This document shows, piece by piece, positions 29,101 through 34,100 of a DNA stretch of 56,801 nucleotides. The stretch covers positions 1 through 56,801 of IMG/VR virus record IMGVR_UViG_3300031963_000179; one strand, given 5' to 3'. The position numbers and the translations under genes are program-made. This stretch comes from a virus. A model generated the notes under the pieces. That model was not told the origin of the DNA. It ran no database searches and saw only the letters and a program-made list of their open reading frames with translations. Each line of letters begins with the position of its first letter. The stretch's first letter is position 1.

Positions 29101-29972
29101 TTAATGGGGTAGGATCAGGTGGGTATATTTGGAAATACACAAATACTATTCAGTTGACTCAACCAACATTTGATGTTGTTGATGTGAATAGATTGTTTGT
29201 ACATATCAACGGTACTAGAGTTACCCCAGACAATTTAAGAATAAATCAGCCTAACAATAGATTAAGTATTATGTCTCCTATCAGTTTAGGTAATACAATT
29301 ATAGTTACGAGTTTCATGCCTTCCCCGACCCCAAATGAACTTTGGTATTCACTTCAGGTTGATAGGAAAGGTAGTATGACTATTAGTAATAGTAACCTTC
29401 AAAATAGAACTTGGTTAGTTGACCCATTGTACCCGACTGATACTGAAATTCATGTTAATGACATAACTACATTATTAGACGATGAAACAACAAACGCTAT
29501 TGTTCAAAATGTGAATAATCAACTACTTGTCTATTTAAATTATAGTATAGTTGATATTGTGTTACTATCAATTTATAACGAAACTACTGAAATTATATTA
29601 AACCAATCCAAATATTATTTGGACACTGTAAATTCTGTTACTAAGATAGTTTTCACAGATGATGTAAGTTTAGGGGATAATTTGGTAATTACTTTGCGAT
29701 TTGGTAAGGCGATTCTTATAAATGGGGAAAAAATATCATTTAAACTCGCAAATATCAGTACTAATACGTTATCTGGAATAACAAGAGGGGTAGATGGGAC
29801 AGCAGCCCTTCCTGTTCATGACACCTATTCTTATGTGTTTAGTCTATCTACTAAAGATATACTAGATTCTTTCTATAATAACAAAGTTTGGAATTCTGAT
29901 GACTATGCAGCCTCAGGGGATCCATTACAGATAAGTAACTCTGTACCAGCTAATTTCTTAAAAAGCGACTAA
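14133..29972 (+). CDS. Giant virion protein of 5279 residues, baseplate/tail-associated
   Basis: One uninterrupted 15.8 kb frame, the largest gene here. The N-terminus (FLPEIFKTTPNENFLSATLD, GYIGRRFEYGLTP, TRTDYQLEPAIIF, NYSQYYWLPFGPD) resembles the start of very large structural proteins of other marine myoviruses that I remember. The rest is a chain of beta-rich modules. Several copies of a ~50-residue strand module with the pattern VxVNGVxL, DYxI, GDxIxV lie near nucleotides 17600, 21850, 28400, 28650 and 29170. An FG-GAP-like propeller is near residues 2280-2920, two GYxxGDxITIxGxxLGG repeats near 3900 and 4060, and a second propeller near 4255-4580. It sits where T4 has gp7/gp8, neither of which I recognise here, so it may replace wedge or fibre-attachment proteins. 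No catalytic motif seen. Structural role: inference from position. Confidence 0.8.
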   Translation: MVAQVRTIDFLPEIFKTTPNENFLSATLDQLVKQQDLEKLQGYIGRRFEYGLTPNSYYVPEINKTRTDYQLEPAIIFKKNETSRAIDFISYPEMIDALKLQGAPITNNSLLFDNQFYSWDSFADLDKLSNYSQYYWLPFGPDVVNVEPLPVNLTSFFDVISQTNEFLFIQDNFKIEEFNPVITLLRGGTYYFNVKQNSKFWIQTMPGLSGTVPNRTNVSTRDIFGLENNGTNEGVITFNVPRSDAQNETTYQGNINVDLVSDQAFTNIHGQRLSTIGNIDGATNLLDKTILFYGSSALQNASVETFFDELPFDQDTINPVGFDSTTFVNVNQFFFKVNYNETDIPGDPIISLTPLTVIPQDTNITVLSGNKYISKKFVRLQTGEIQIIPEITAPLDVLYYQDSSNLKKFGIIKIVDNNTENFINVETEILGKLTYTSPNNVKFTNGLKISFSGDIIPEKYKNDQYYVEGVGTGIKLIPNSSLVTPESYSQSVYYPYDISPYDIAPYSDIVESPIAQDYITISRAANNLNAWSRGNRWFHSQVIQETIKHTNSSNLLNVINSNEARAKRPIIEFYPNLKLFNLGTEARGPVDYFDVTATDAFTQVANQLQYYPDGSSFGLFDGCRVVFSADTDVNVRNKIFRVNFVSTAEALQTSTTIVSTSASTDRLTVSDSTKFVVGSLVSLNQSIGGLSAFTKYYVYDKPNTTSLRLSTDPNLSSFIQLSNDSGNVLLTQAPPIITFTKIANGDIENLDQVVVLLGQVRKGYTYWFDGTNWIQGQLKTTVNQPPLFDVFDTNGLSFGDTDYYNSSSFIGTSLFQYATGTGNNDPVLGFPLKYSSVDNIGDIQFDVSFNTDQFTYVLNGNPTTQNVNEGYVYNYNSRDTYNRELGWQTAISESFQYQAFTFNYNPLNGDAKFICDVPANSSESTAWPVIKVTVRDNVLFDSEFSYVVENNTTIVTLNANPILETPVQILIYSNQVSKNAYFTIPTNLENNIFNAQIKNLNLGDLKNHYLSICTNSKRITGQIFGSNNYRDLPNLVRYGTKIIQNSAPLSLTGALLKNANYNLIDALNFNANEYVKYKSLLIDIVNKTPYESYQIASTILDNAINEITSFKAQNNSFFWSDMLPNRGAYITNRYTFKADVQQAQFSLSKIYNFSSANYNGVLLYVLREVEGVLVEKQLIRNVDYTVSADEPLVTVQTDLIAGDVIVVNEYNQTYGSYVPNTPTKLGFYPATVPEVVYDSSYLTPTWFIKGHDGSLTTLYGSYTNGNLTDYRDQVIFEFECRIYNNIKVSSRIPISSDEILPGQFRKTNYNYDEILQLYSLSFLNWVGQNRIDYKSQYYITTDPYTYNYYQATNKLDNTIVKRGNWKGLYNWFFDTATPNLTPWELIGYTNKPVWWDGYYGAAPYTKNNLVLWTDMENGYDYNDGNPIIIESRKRPGLLKVLPVDDLGNLVDPLNSVIGNYDELTFQTQWKVGDWGPAEYSYLKSSTWPFDLVKILALCKPAKFFALGENLDTYKYNTEFNQYLLNDKFRFTTTGTVVYGSGTAQHSYINWIVDYVQSTGNSGYDLLTNYLNNLDVRLVYRLAGFSDKELLKFYVDKGSPNSKNNTLLIPDESYSVLLHENQPFDTIIYSSIIIQKTDTGYQVYGNSQNKIYFKALAPLVNGKYETITSGSLSVKISKNSSDRVIIVPYSTEFSTPQALAEFINGYGNYLSSQGLLFDQVENNVILNWNTMIQEVLAWIQAGWETGSILNINPLAKKIVIDKENSIVQPLTIQEQNYILNQNLIPIQIKDMSVIRNGVEFSAIPIKVDDTIAYLNANLSNMEHAIVFDNVTLFNDLIYDPNTGLRQYRMLLKGAKTATWDGTVDTKGFILNQDNVLEWQINTKYTKGIIVKYKNNYYAANEIIQPSDTFQQGFWTKVDYDEIQKGLLPNASSRAYESTLYYNSYTANLENDADLLAFSLIGYRPRNYLVAANLDDISQVNLYKTMIVEKGSKQATSAIQNISLPTGGINYTVYENWSINVGNYGGVLDQNFIEFKLEEQKLNGNPSIISVINGESEPGSMQEIPLYGLTNYGRVPQNIRILPLLPSYKMNQLPSAGYVNFEDVKMHSYKVTNLNQNLVSINDVYKNEYVWIADFKGDWKAYATISLSNSTDVISIVNVVNNLNDTCTVFFSKPHGLTVNSVILILNYASAVDGFHVVVKIGNANSVVIDLSLPLSIPNIESTGIVSKLQNQRVNSPKDIINLNLLDTEFVKNTVWVDENIDGTWAVYRKSINYLGTTTFTKPSPTTTFGSSVAYDTKLGYFIADSGAGNIYRYKYISNVNFWNLEETITLSSSPTGFGTSMDKQQNFLAVLKSAATSTVYIYELVQTEKIEAVALQNSFNVSGLTDKVVMSDDCNYFFVGKSSTRQVFAYRRNTFLTYTSIGYSLTTAIQQNGTQFTVSGDRRSLLLEGQMVSFSNADTAQTYKIITGTYSSSANTTTFTIDGYFFAGVTAGTIVYRAYYNYTNVATITGAGSATNFGSNIATNYNGTQLFVSAPNQDFNAVTDTGAVYVYNRIRQVFESNFNSILTLTTSFTLGWTPVNSVTVLRNGVVLSTSNYTISTNILTINIQINAGDLITVEGNDFVLSQTLIGHSQVSNPRIGMLYGKGLDINTFGNELLIGAPFDIVDATGTEGSVYRYTNAGKKFGIITGSTAYSLSTQQNILINGFLVTLPSTGIDGAVSAIIQANIPNVTASKTIDNKLVIQLINQNLNTSGDKLNLTVFAEADYASLGITYYQKTQEFHDPNIQNATQYGSALKFNEFNSFVVTAPTSNRYTQTNFDFTDDEDYTNDTIFDNNFTIFVDILVEAGSAYMYDYLGAYNESINNIGNFVLAQLLNDTSTNIGSVPYYGTSIAFNDYKVIIGSPNYLTGSENGRANIFINNSNASDWSVYRNPNQSVDIDSLHIVSIYNNLNSLNIVNLDYIDPLQGKLLGAVRENLDYISSVDPAGYNNNSSTKVVWGQQYVGKLWFDTSQTRFIDYHQNDIVYNSKYWGSVFPGSIVSVYTWIESDVLPIDYSGVGTVYDIDSYTTLYEVINGGTIVTRYYYWVKNIGNVISANKTLSDNIISSYISNPISSGIAFLAPLKQNVFGLYNVSEYISSNFTSLHLGFKSNLGNDVAHTEFKLIRDGYAEDFLPGLPTLYNNLVRPDGLYRKLLDSFAGVDAQGQAVPNPFLPRLLQTGTNLRPNQSFFYNRLKALQNYVQFANNVMIKFPITELKNPSFLSLGGSAITGVNAPAFFTISGDNFDTNNYWEYVNWWEEGYSDSTKTDIDVAKYYDLEKLTPYENMIVGVNSNSNGKREVYIYRVNSWQRIGLELGTIQIKDSLWNYSINGIGFGDSFFDSDPYDTFPSVETYNIIRGLNEEVFTDDLLIYRNQGLILLFNYIITESDEFGNYLPWLNKTSFLDVEHTLRELEQIKNFQRDNEDFLYGYINEVKPYRVKLKEFSLKYTKTNIYDGNITDFDLPSQWNAELNSFVTPELVFGDTTKDSQYTTTDPIWDETQYNQWFNNYGVKLQGRPNYFIGLLKAYVPVATKVIIVDNAFGYPVTGVIKIDNEFIGYNQVDRDLGILSGLTRGAFDTEVVEHMPGTKIYIDLPAVTVLYAGRAYTEPPNIITYVDTSIFPAPKVQAAIKAQMSGDEVIAVTILNSGEGYKVLPELIIEPAIEHKFDSTDINFTNNTVNVPFKLFETGDLLQYRKGDNVTPILGLIDKQYYYIRLIEYGLQKPTVTLANENRPTAIAFYISKINAINDTYRLSLVQSKTPSDNHILSLGARLIPISSNAPTRQITPILKFDRTSYTPVVQPWAPNQFYISDYNSIGNDASYGSRLATAIPYNSVSGSVAPPGGNGAIFNVYAWIYGNEDEPPNFNSSGNTYGVYTADLNSGGLGYQVGDVITIPGTSLGGTAPLNSCTITVAQVTLPGSITQYVVEGIPSTVFRSSLQGATVPITNVTTETGTNNVIVTFNYAASTLSAGYLNKTKLYFYKTSRLTTPYIYDNSGSGGAIIWVTSPKIYGQTVLNEYFIDIKDFGNIYTTGDKITISGSLLGGTSPANDLIITVTFAQSGGIVFYSLSGICANAYAEYYTVPITATQCRLYYNSILTDPVKNTVGTPFIFTTGDIGFYPEPFTTPSASLVAYNNKLYKCIVANSDSTFDFTKWELLQSDYLGINALDRIVTYYQPTGNMPGNYLPLLLSGLEYPNGTNLGNKFDEDFELDVNLQGQPFYPKEIDIKSIVYDGMKYVAVGNTPNHATVLYSTNGRDWLFKKISDVPLNVTSIIYSGSFYVISAQNSSAPLLISYDGYNWVSVGSYTVFDDAPFDVTGFDTLSVETPNDELYSVAYYNNNYVAVGSNLLTSINATSWGTGFSFQSRLPNVLKSVSYISGSGLIFEGFVAVGSGTSVIEGANTPSPVFEEQSRVIISYDGIEWTNTNQTIDAKFNTVFNSPTKIIAAGELGKIYWSVNASNWNPATILGPVFTTEINHGIFALNTYVLVGNNGIVLYSGDGQVWNQTATITVNTLNEISFDGTYLIVVGENSTILRSRNIIDWENISFLLVEEPQYTIQGETFLSGYGPEEMVPAVISDNLQMIVKTTPGSLWDPGVYDNFGFNMVGVTIETENITQFSFAGISPFVTEIAVYIISSSNTRATRIYKVSDVPTATSLTKIQTINWVNKTVTLTSPISPTEKIYFECYDIGGGNQQSKGTSDTIPIKLDTEKNESYIDTEYPFRSGVYLFSVVYINGVKQTLNTDYRIEPNKSNSIRIIFDSIVDSTTQYVSFAIFGPTTTNSYQYCMPETQVFQYTSGPQVFTLTNFMGGSNATNAVVEVDGIRARNTIDYTIVGNTLTILPSIPATTIVSVTSFNDTQNQYFVTQTSTTIRVTPIYYVNTPATPVIITTATNPNFVDQDQVLIDGVQNIPEINNNIFYVRPLPTYVENAVTYYPFELYLDSTMSIPVIGNTFGTYFINGVGSGGYIWKYTNTIQLTQPTFDVVDVNRLFVHINGTRVTPDNLRINQPNNRLSIMSPISLGNTIIVTSFMPSPTPNELWYSLQVDRKGSMTISNSNLQNRTWLVDPLYPTDTEIHVNDITTLLDDETTNAIVQNVNNQLLVYLNYSIVDIVLLSIYNETTEIILNQSKYYLDTVNSVTKIVFTDDVSLGDNLVITLRFGKAILINGEKISFKLANISTNTLSGITRGVDGTAALPVHDTYSYVFSLSTKDILDSFYNNKVWNSDDYAASGDPLQISNSVPANFLKSD
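20985..22890 (+). repeat. FG-GAP-like beta-propeller repeats inside the giant virion protein
   Basis: About five repeats of a (F/Y)G(S/T)xxA/D...(V/L)xxxAP/GSP pattern: TFGSSVAYDTKLGYFIADSG, TNFGSNIATNYNGTQLFVSA, DINTFGNELLIGAPF, QYGSALKFNEFNSFVVTAP and YYGTSIAFNDYKVIIGSPN. Each is followed by a strand such as GAVYVYNR or GSVYRYTN. The pattern is that of integrin-type FG-GAP propeller blades; binding function is inferred. Confidence 0.55.
26895..27870 (+). repeat. Sialidase/YCF48-like beta-propeller repeats inside the giant virion protein
   Basis: Repeated YVAVGxxxxxLYSTNGRDW-like blades: YDGMKYVAVGNTP with YSTNGRDWLF, FYVISAQNS with ISYDGYNWVSV, NNYVAVGSN, GFVAVGSGT with ISYDGIEWTNT, KIIAAGELG with WSVNASNWNP, TYVLVGNNG with YSGDGQVWNQ, and YLIVVGENS. 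Six to seven blades fit a complete propeller. The Asp-box-like S/N-x-D/N-G-x-x-W pattern is clear; no sialidase catalytic set is visible. Confidence 0.6.
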
Positions 29973-29980
29973 AAACTGAT

Positions 29981-29988
29981 GATAAATA
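29981..29988 (+). promoter_or_regulatory. Late-promoter motif GATAAATA, six bases before a start codon
   Basis: GATAAATA lies just after the giant gene and six bases before the ATG at 29995. With T4-like spacing the transcript would begin at or next to the start codon. Confidence 0.6.
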
Positions 29989-29994
29989 CATATT

Positions 29995-30141
29995 ATGACT
30001 GAAAAAGATAACACGATTGACACAAAAATAAAAGAGGAGCAAAGACCCGATGAAAATGCGGGATTCATTTTTAGCTCAGCTATTAAGATTTTTGATCCTA
30101 AAACTAATGAAGTTTTAGTCCAAAAAAGAGGCGATGATTAA
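29995..30141 (+). CDS. 48-residue protein, partial copy of the N-terminus of the next gene product
   Basis: Short ORF MTEKDNTIDTKIKE... ending in QKRGDD. Its second half, IKIFDPKTNEVLVQKR, aligns without gaps with VKISDPNTGEILVDKK near residue 16 of the protein encoded by the next gene. The stop overlaps that gene's start as TAATG, so the two are coupled. The first 20 residues are charged and unlike the neighbour. A late-promoter motif lies six bases upstream and no good ribosome site is visible, so it may be translated from a near-leaderless mRNA. It could be a remnant of tandem duplication or a small structural partner; I cannot tell which. Confidence 0.6.
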   Translation: MTEKDNTIDTKIKEEQRPDENAGFIFSSAIKIFDPKTNEVLVQKRGDD

Positions 30142-30761
30142 TGTCTACAATAAATTATCAATTAAAAATAGAAGGTTTCGTCAAAATTTCTGATCCTAAT
30201 ACAGGAGAGATTCTTGTTGACAAAAAAAATGCAATACATTATGAAAATATGTCAGAATCCATCGCTGATACATTAAGTAGTAGGGGATATGGTGGTATTT
30301 TTAAAATGGCGTTTGGAAACGGCGGAGCAAGCATCGATAGCACCGGAATTATTACATATTTACCACCTAATACGACAGGTCAAAATGCAGCATTATATAA
30401 TCAAACTTATGAAAAAATTGTAGATGACACCAGTGTTCTAAACACAGATCCTGCAAGAAATAAAATGGTCGTGTCGCACATAATAGGAAAAGTTTACAGT
30501 GATATAGTAGTTCAGTGCTTACTCGACTACGGAGAACCAGCTGGCCAAGCAGCATTTGATAATAGTACCCAGTTAGAATCTACTTATACGTTTGATGAAA
30601 TTGGGCTTTTAGCAGATTATGGCACTGACCCAGCCGGAAACGAAACCACAAGACTATTGACCCATGTCATTTTTCATCCGGTTCAAAAAAGTCTTAATAG
30701 ACAGATTCAAATAGATTACACAGTGCGTATTCAAAGTTTAACAAACCTTGTTACCATATAA
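30141..30761 (+). CDS. Conserved phage structural protein (206 residues)
   Basis: A 206-residue protein beginning YQLKIEGFVKISDPNTGEIL, followed by NAIHYENMSESIADTLSSRG and GGIFKMAFGNGGASIDSTGI. The same pattern occurs in structural proteins of other marine myoviruses and vibriophages that I recall, usually next to tail-fibre genes. No enzymatic or membrane motif is visible; the composition suggests a compact beta-rich protein. It lies between the giant virion gene and two fibre genes, so a role at the baseplate edge or as a fibre adaptor is likely. The start is fixed by the TAATG overlap. A late-promoter motif begins immediately after its stop. Confidence 0.65.
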   Translation: MSTINYQLKIEGFVKISDPNTGEILVDKKNAIHYENMSESIADTLSSRGYGGIFKMAFGNGGASIDSTGIITYLPPNTTGQNAALYNQTYEKIVDDTSVLNTDPARNKMVVSHIIGKVYSDIVVQCLLDYGEPAGQAAFDNSTQLESTYTFDEIGLLADYGTDPAGNETTRLLTHVIFHPVQKSLNRQIQIDYTVRIQSLTNLVTI

Positions 30762-30769
30762 GATAAATA
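30762..30769 (+). promoter_or_regulatory. Late-promoter motif GATAAATA before the fibre genes
   Basis: GATAAATAC starts at the base after the preceding stop codon and 29 bases before the ATG at 30799, which also has a GGAGTAAA ribosome site. Confidence 0.65.
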
Positions 30770-30798
30770 CTAAAGTTTAAAAAATGGAGTAAAAACAC

Positions 30799-31992
30799 AT
30801 GGCATATACAATTATACGAAGCGACGGTACTGTACTAACAACAATTCAAGACGGTACAATTAATACCAATAGTACATCATTGGGACTTCCTGGACGAAAC
30901 AAGTCTAATTACGGACAAGTTTTAGATACAAACTTTGTTAGACAGCTTGAAAGTTATGCCTCAAGTTCTCCTCCCCCTAATCCTCTGAGAGGACAACTAT
31001 GGTTTAATACAACCACAAACACATTAAGTATATGTCCAGCTGATGGTACCCTTGTAGCAAGTAATTGGATTACATTAACATCTACAACAGCAGCAGGTAA
31101 TGCAACCTTAGCTAACGTTAATGCAACTGGTAATATCATTGCAAACAATATTACATCTAATAACGCTATAATCGGTAATTCAATTACAGTAACTACAGCT
31201 AATGTTACAGGTAATTTATTTGCAGCAAATGCAAATTTAACAGTCGCACGATTAGGATCAGCCAATACTACTTCAATTACAACAGGTGGTGCTACAACAG
31301 GTGGTACTATTGTAGGGGCATGGTCAGCACAAGGTAACTGGACTATGCAAAATGGTAATATATCATGGACATCTAATTCATTTGGTATAAAATGCGATAG
31401 GTACATGTATGGTAATGGTGTACCATTTAATCCGGCTGGTACTTATACTAATGCAAATGTATTCGATTATCTTACCGGGGCGAATGCAGTGACACAATTT
31501 ACTGGAAACATTGCACCTAACAAAGTTACAACTAGCGAGTTAGCAGGTGGCGGCAATATTACTGGTATTTGGCAGCTTAGTCCTAGTGCTAGATTGCAAG
31601 CTACATATGCTGACTTAGCGGAACGTTTTGAAGCGGATCAACCTTACGATGCTGGGACAGTGGTTGAACTGGGCGGTGTTGCTGAAATCACAGCGGTAGT
31701 TGATGAATTGAGTAATAATGTATTTGGAGTAATCAGCACAAGCGCAGCGTATATGATGAACAGTGCAGCAGGAGATGATAATACACACCCTGCAGTTGCT
31801 ATTAGTGGTAGAGTTCCAGTAAAAGTAAAAGGTAAAGTTAAAAAAGGTGATCGTCTTGTTAGTGCTGGAAAAGGTTATGCAAGAGCAGCAAAAGACGGCG
31901 AAGCAGGTTCATTTAATGTCATAGGAAGAAGCCTTACTACAAAAACATCAGAAGGCATCGGTGAAGTTACAGCAATTGTTGTGATTAAGTAA
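30799..31992 (+). CDS. Tail-fibre-like protein with YADLAE-type C-terminal domain
   Basis: A 397-residue fibre protein. The N-terminus (IIRSDGTVLTTIQDGTINTN, then TSLGLPGRNKSNYGQVLDTN and a RGQLWFNTTTNTL strand) is a common attachment domain in marine myovirus fibres. Residues ~95-160 are a shaft of Asn/Thr/Ala-rich ATLANVNATGNI-type strands. The C-terminal ~135 residues start with QATYADLAERFEADQPYDAG and continue with GVISTSAAYMMN and GRVPVKVKGKVKKGDRLV, a domain found at the tips of phage fibres and sometimes compared with self-cleaving peptidase-G2 chaperone domains. I cannot show cleavage from sequence. A second fibre gene follows after 10 bases. Confidence 0.75.
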   Translation: MAYTIIRSDGTVLTTIQDGTINTNSTSLGLPGRNKSNYGQVLDTNFVRQLESYASSSPPPNPLRGQLWFNTTTNTLSICPADGTLVASNWITLTSTTAAGNATLANVNATGNIIANNITSNNAIIGNSITVTTANVTGNLFAANANLTVARLGSANTTSITTGGATTGGTIVGAWSAQGNWTMQNGNISWTSNSFGIKCDRYMYGNGVPFNPAGTYTNANVFDYLTGANAVTQFTGNIAPNKVTTSELAGGGNITGIWQLSPSARLQATYADLAERFEADQPYDAGTVVELGGVAEITAVVDELSNNVFGVISTSAAYMMNSAAGDDNTHPAVAISGRVPVKVKGKVKKGDRLVSAGKGYARAAKDGEAGSFNVIGRSLTTKTSEGIGEVTAIVVIK

Positions 31993-32002
31993 GGGGAATA
32001 TA

Positions 32003-33001
32003 ATGACTTACGGACAAAATCAAAGAATTGATGCTTCTGACTATAATGGATATGTTGGTGCAAATCCAACCGCTACAGCTAACACATTAAATGCAGTTTT
32101 GGCAATAGGTAATGGTAGATCCGGATTAGGACAAACTGCAGTCGATCAAGTTACTGCGAACAATTCGCTTTTTAAAGTAACAAACGAACAGTGGAATTTT
32201 TTGATTAATAATATACAGAATATTGCATCTCACCAAGGCAGTACAATTACTCCTATTTCAATAACGTCAGATGGTCAATTAATTAGTGCATACATGACAG
32301 CAAGTGTGCCTGCAACATCTATATTCGCAAACAATTTAAATACTATTTTTACAAACAGAAATAATGCAGCAGCGCAAGGATCAACCTCTACAAATACTCG
32401 CACTTATGCTTCTTCATGGAGTACTAAATTAACATTTACGCATACTATATCGTTTGATTCAGGTGATAAGGCAAGATATTTCTTTAATGCAGGCGGGCAA
32501 TTAGCCTTAAGTTTTTCACACCCTAGTGGAACGAATATGAATAATTTGTGGAATACTCTTGCCTCAGCATGCGGTACAATCACAATAAGTGCAGTAAACA
32601 GCGGTACACAAAATATTGCAGGCACAAATTTTAGCGGAGTTACACGAACAGGTGGGAGTGGAACACCAACTACAATAGCTTCAAATAATGGTTATTATGC
32701 GCTTACTAGTACTAATGCTACTCTTTTTAAAATGAGTGCAACTGTAGGTCCAACTGGATATCTTTCTAGTTTTATTGAAGTACAAGCTAGAACAAATGGT
32801 GCTCAAGGTACAAATGGTGATACTGGAAGTATTTTAACAATTACTACAACTTGGGATTCATTACCGGATGGCGGTACTACTTCTTTAGGTTTATCAGGAC
32901 CAAACTCAACTGTAACGTGTGTCGCTAGACTTCCTAGCAGTTCATACCTATCACCCAGTTGGGGAAATGTTTCCATAAGCAGCACAGTTTCAGGCAGTTA
33001 A
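32003..33001 (+). CDS. Second fibre/virion surface protein
   Basis: A 332-residue protein with a strong ribosome site (AAGGGG). The N-terminal half is helical (YNGYVGANPTATANTLNAVL, then a WNFLINNIQNIASHQG stretch). The second half is Ser/Thr/Gly-rich and beta-like, with an FDSGDKARYFFNAGGQLALS motif that I associate with marine phage tail proteins, and a Gly/Ser/Thr-rich end. No catalytic motif. It ends the plus-strand virion block; the gene after it has its own late-promoter motif. Function as an adhesin or decoration protein is inferred from composition and position. Confidence 0.6.
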   Translation: MTYGQNQRIDASDYNGYVGANPTATANTLNAVLAIGNGRSGLGQTAVDQVTANNSLFKVTNEQWNFLINNIQNIASHQGSTITPISITSDGQLISAYMTASVPATSIFANNLNTIFTNRNNAAAQGSTSTNTRTYASSWSTKLTFTHTISFDSGDKARYFFNAGGQLALSFSHPSGTNMNNLWNTLASACGTITISAVNSGTQNIAGTNFSGVTRTGGSGTPTTIASNNGYYALTSTNATLFKMSATVGPTGYLSSFIEVQARTNGAQGTNGDTGSILTITTTWDSLPDGGTTSLGLSGPNSTVTCVARLPSSSYLSPSWGNVSISSTVSGS

Positions 33002-33023
33002 TTTTTTCATAGTCGCTCTGTAT

Positions 33024-33031
33024 TCTAAATA
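33024..33031 (+). promoter_or_regulatory. Late-promoter motif TCTAAATA, five bases before a start codon
   Basis: TCTAAATA followed by TTTTG and the ATG at 33037. Five bases between motif and start predict a leaderless or nearly leaderless transcript. Confidence 0.6.
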
Positions 33032-33036
33032 TTTTG

Positions 33037-33342
33037 ATGAATACAGATGAACTAATTAAAGAATCAAAAGCCAAATTTGATCATAATTTGGCTAAACACT
33101 ATCTCAAAGAAAAATATCAAAGTAAATTAATTTTTGCAGATCAGGGCGGGCTTTGGAAAGCCACACCTGATTTCTTAAGTTTTCTTTCTTCCCTTACACT
33201 TATTGAAACTGTTATATTAGATTTGCATGAAAATCCAATTAAGGTTAATAAAGAATCATTAAGTATAAAAGCCCATTCTATATACCATAATGTTATGACT
33301 GAATGGCATGAAGAATGGACTGAATTAAGAAAAAAACGATGA
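33037..33342 (+). CDS. Conserved small phage protein (101 residues), function unknown
   Basis: A 101-residue soluble protein. A TTG three bases upstream is in frame, but the ATG at 33037 is the natural start. Features are an N-terminal charged helix (KAKFDHNLAKHYLKEKYQSK), a LIFADQGGLWKATPDFLSFL segment, an ILDLHENPIKVN strand and a Trp-rich C-terminal helix. Similar small proteins occur among tail genes of marine T4-like phages I remember, without a known role. The stop overlaps the next start as ATGA, so it is coupled to the transferase genes. Confidence 0.6.
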   Translation: MNTDELIKESKAKFDHNLAKHYLKEKYQSKLIFADQGGLWKATPDFLSFLSSLTLIETVILDLHENPIKVNKESLSIKAHSIYHNVMTEWHEEWTELRKKR

Positions 33343-34100
33343 AGGGCGTATTACTATTTGCCTTTAACAATGATGAAATAGATTATGTTAAAATGGCAAG
33401 CATTACCGCTAGAAAAGTCAACGATTATTTAAATTTACCATGCACTCTTATAACAGATGCAGAAACAACTTTTAAATTTGATAATATAATTTATTTAGAA
33501 AAAGACAGTTCAAATATTAAAAGACAAAAAGTTTGGAATAATAAGGGAAGGTATAATGCATATAATCTTTCTCCCTACGATGAAACACTTGTATTGGATG
33601 TAGATTACGTCATAAACTCATCAAAATTACTGAAAGTATTTGATTTTTATGATGATTTTTGTATTCACAACACTAGTAGTTTTTTAATGTATCCTAATTT
33701 TGAACAAGAAAAATTAGGATCTTCAAGTTTTAACACGTTATGGGCTACAGTTTTATTTTTTAAAAAAACTGATAGATTAAGGCATTTGTTTGAATCTGTT
33801 AAAATGGTTCAAGAAAATTATCAACATTATGTAGATTTGCATGGAATGTGGTCTACTACATTTAGAAATGATCATGCTTTTGCAATAGCAAATAGGATAA
33901 TAAATGGTCACATAGAAAATATTTCAAATTATATTCCTTGGAATCTACTTCATATTGGTGAGAATACGTTTGTCGAAAAATTATCCGAAACAGAATATAA
34001 AATTATTTTACGTGAAGAAAAAACAAAATATATTTTGATAAAAGATACGGATTTTCATATGCTAGATAAAAATAACTTTATGGAAATATTCAATGACTAA
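33339..34100 (+). CDS. GT-A-like glycosyltransferase family protein
   Basis: A 253-residue protein with a nucleotide-sugar transferase layout. The N-terminus is GVLLFAFNNDEIDYVKMASI, then a strand LPCTLITD, and at residues ~78-90 the segment SPYDETLVLDVDYV with a DVD (DxD-like) motif preceded by hydrophobic residues, the usual metal and sugar-nucleotide site. The next gene encodes a paralogue with the same SPYDxTxxL block. Both gene ends overlap neighbours (4 bases upstream, 8 bases downstream), so this is a tightly coupled operon. The acceptor could be virion, cell surface or DNA; nothing in the sequence decides. Confidence 0.6.
   Translation: MKGVLLFAFNNDEIDYVKMASITARKVNDYLNLPCTLITDAETTFKFDNIIYLEKDSSNIKRQKVWNNKGRYNAYNLSPYDETLVLDVDYVINSSKLLKVFDFYDDFCIHNTSSFLMYPNFEQEKLGSSSFNTLWATVLFFKKTDRLRHLFESVKMVQENYQHYVDLHGMWSTTFRNDHAFAIANRIINGHIENISNYIPWNLLHIGENTFVEKLSETEYKIILREEKTKYILIKDTDFHMLDKNNFMEIFND

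Noticed and set aside
30954-32985. Minus-strand frames of 60-150 codons opposite the plus-strand fibre genes
   Set aside because: They are shadows of GCN/ACN-rich fibre coding sequence; no promoter or ribosome site fits.
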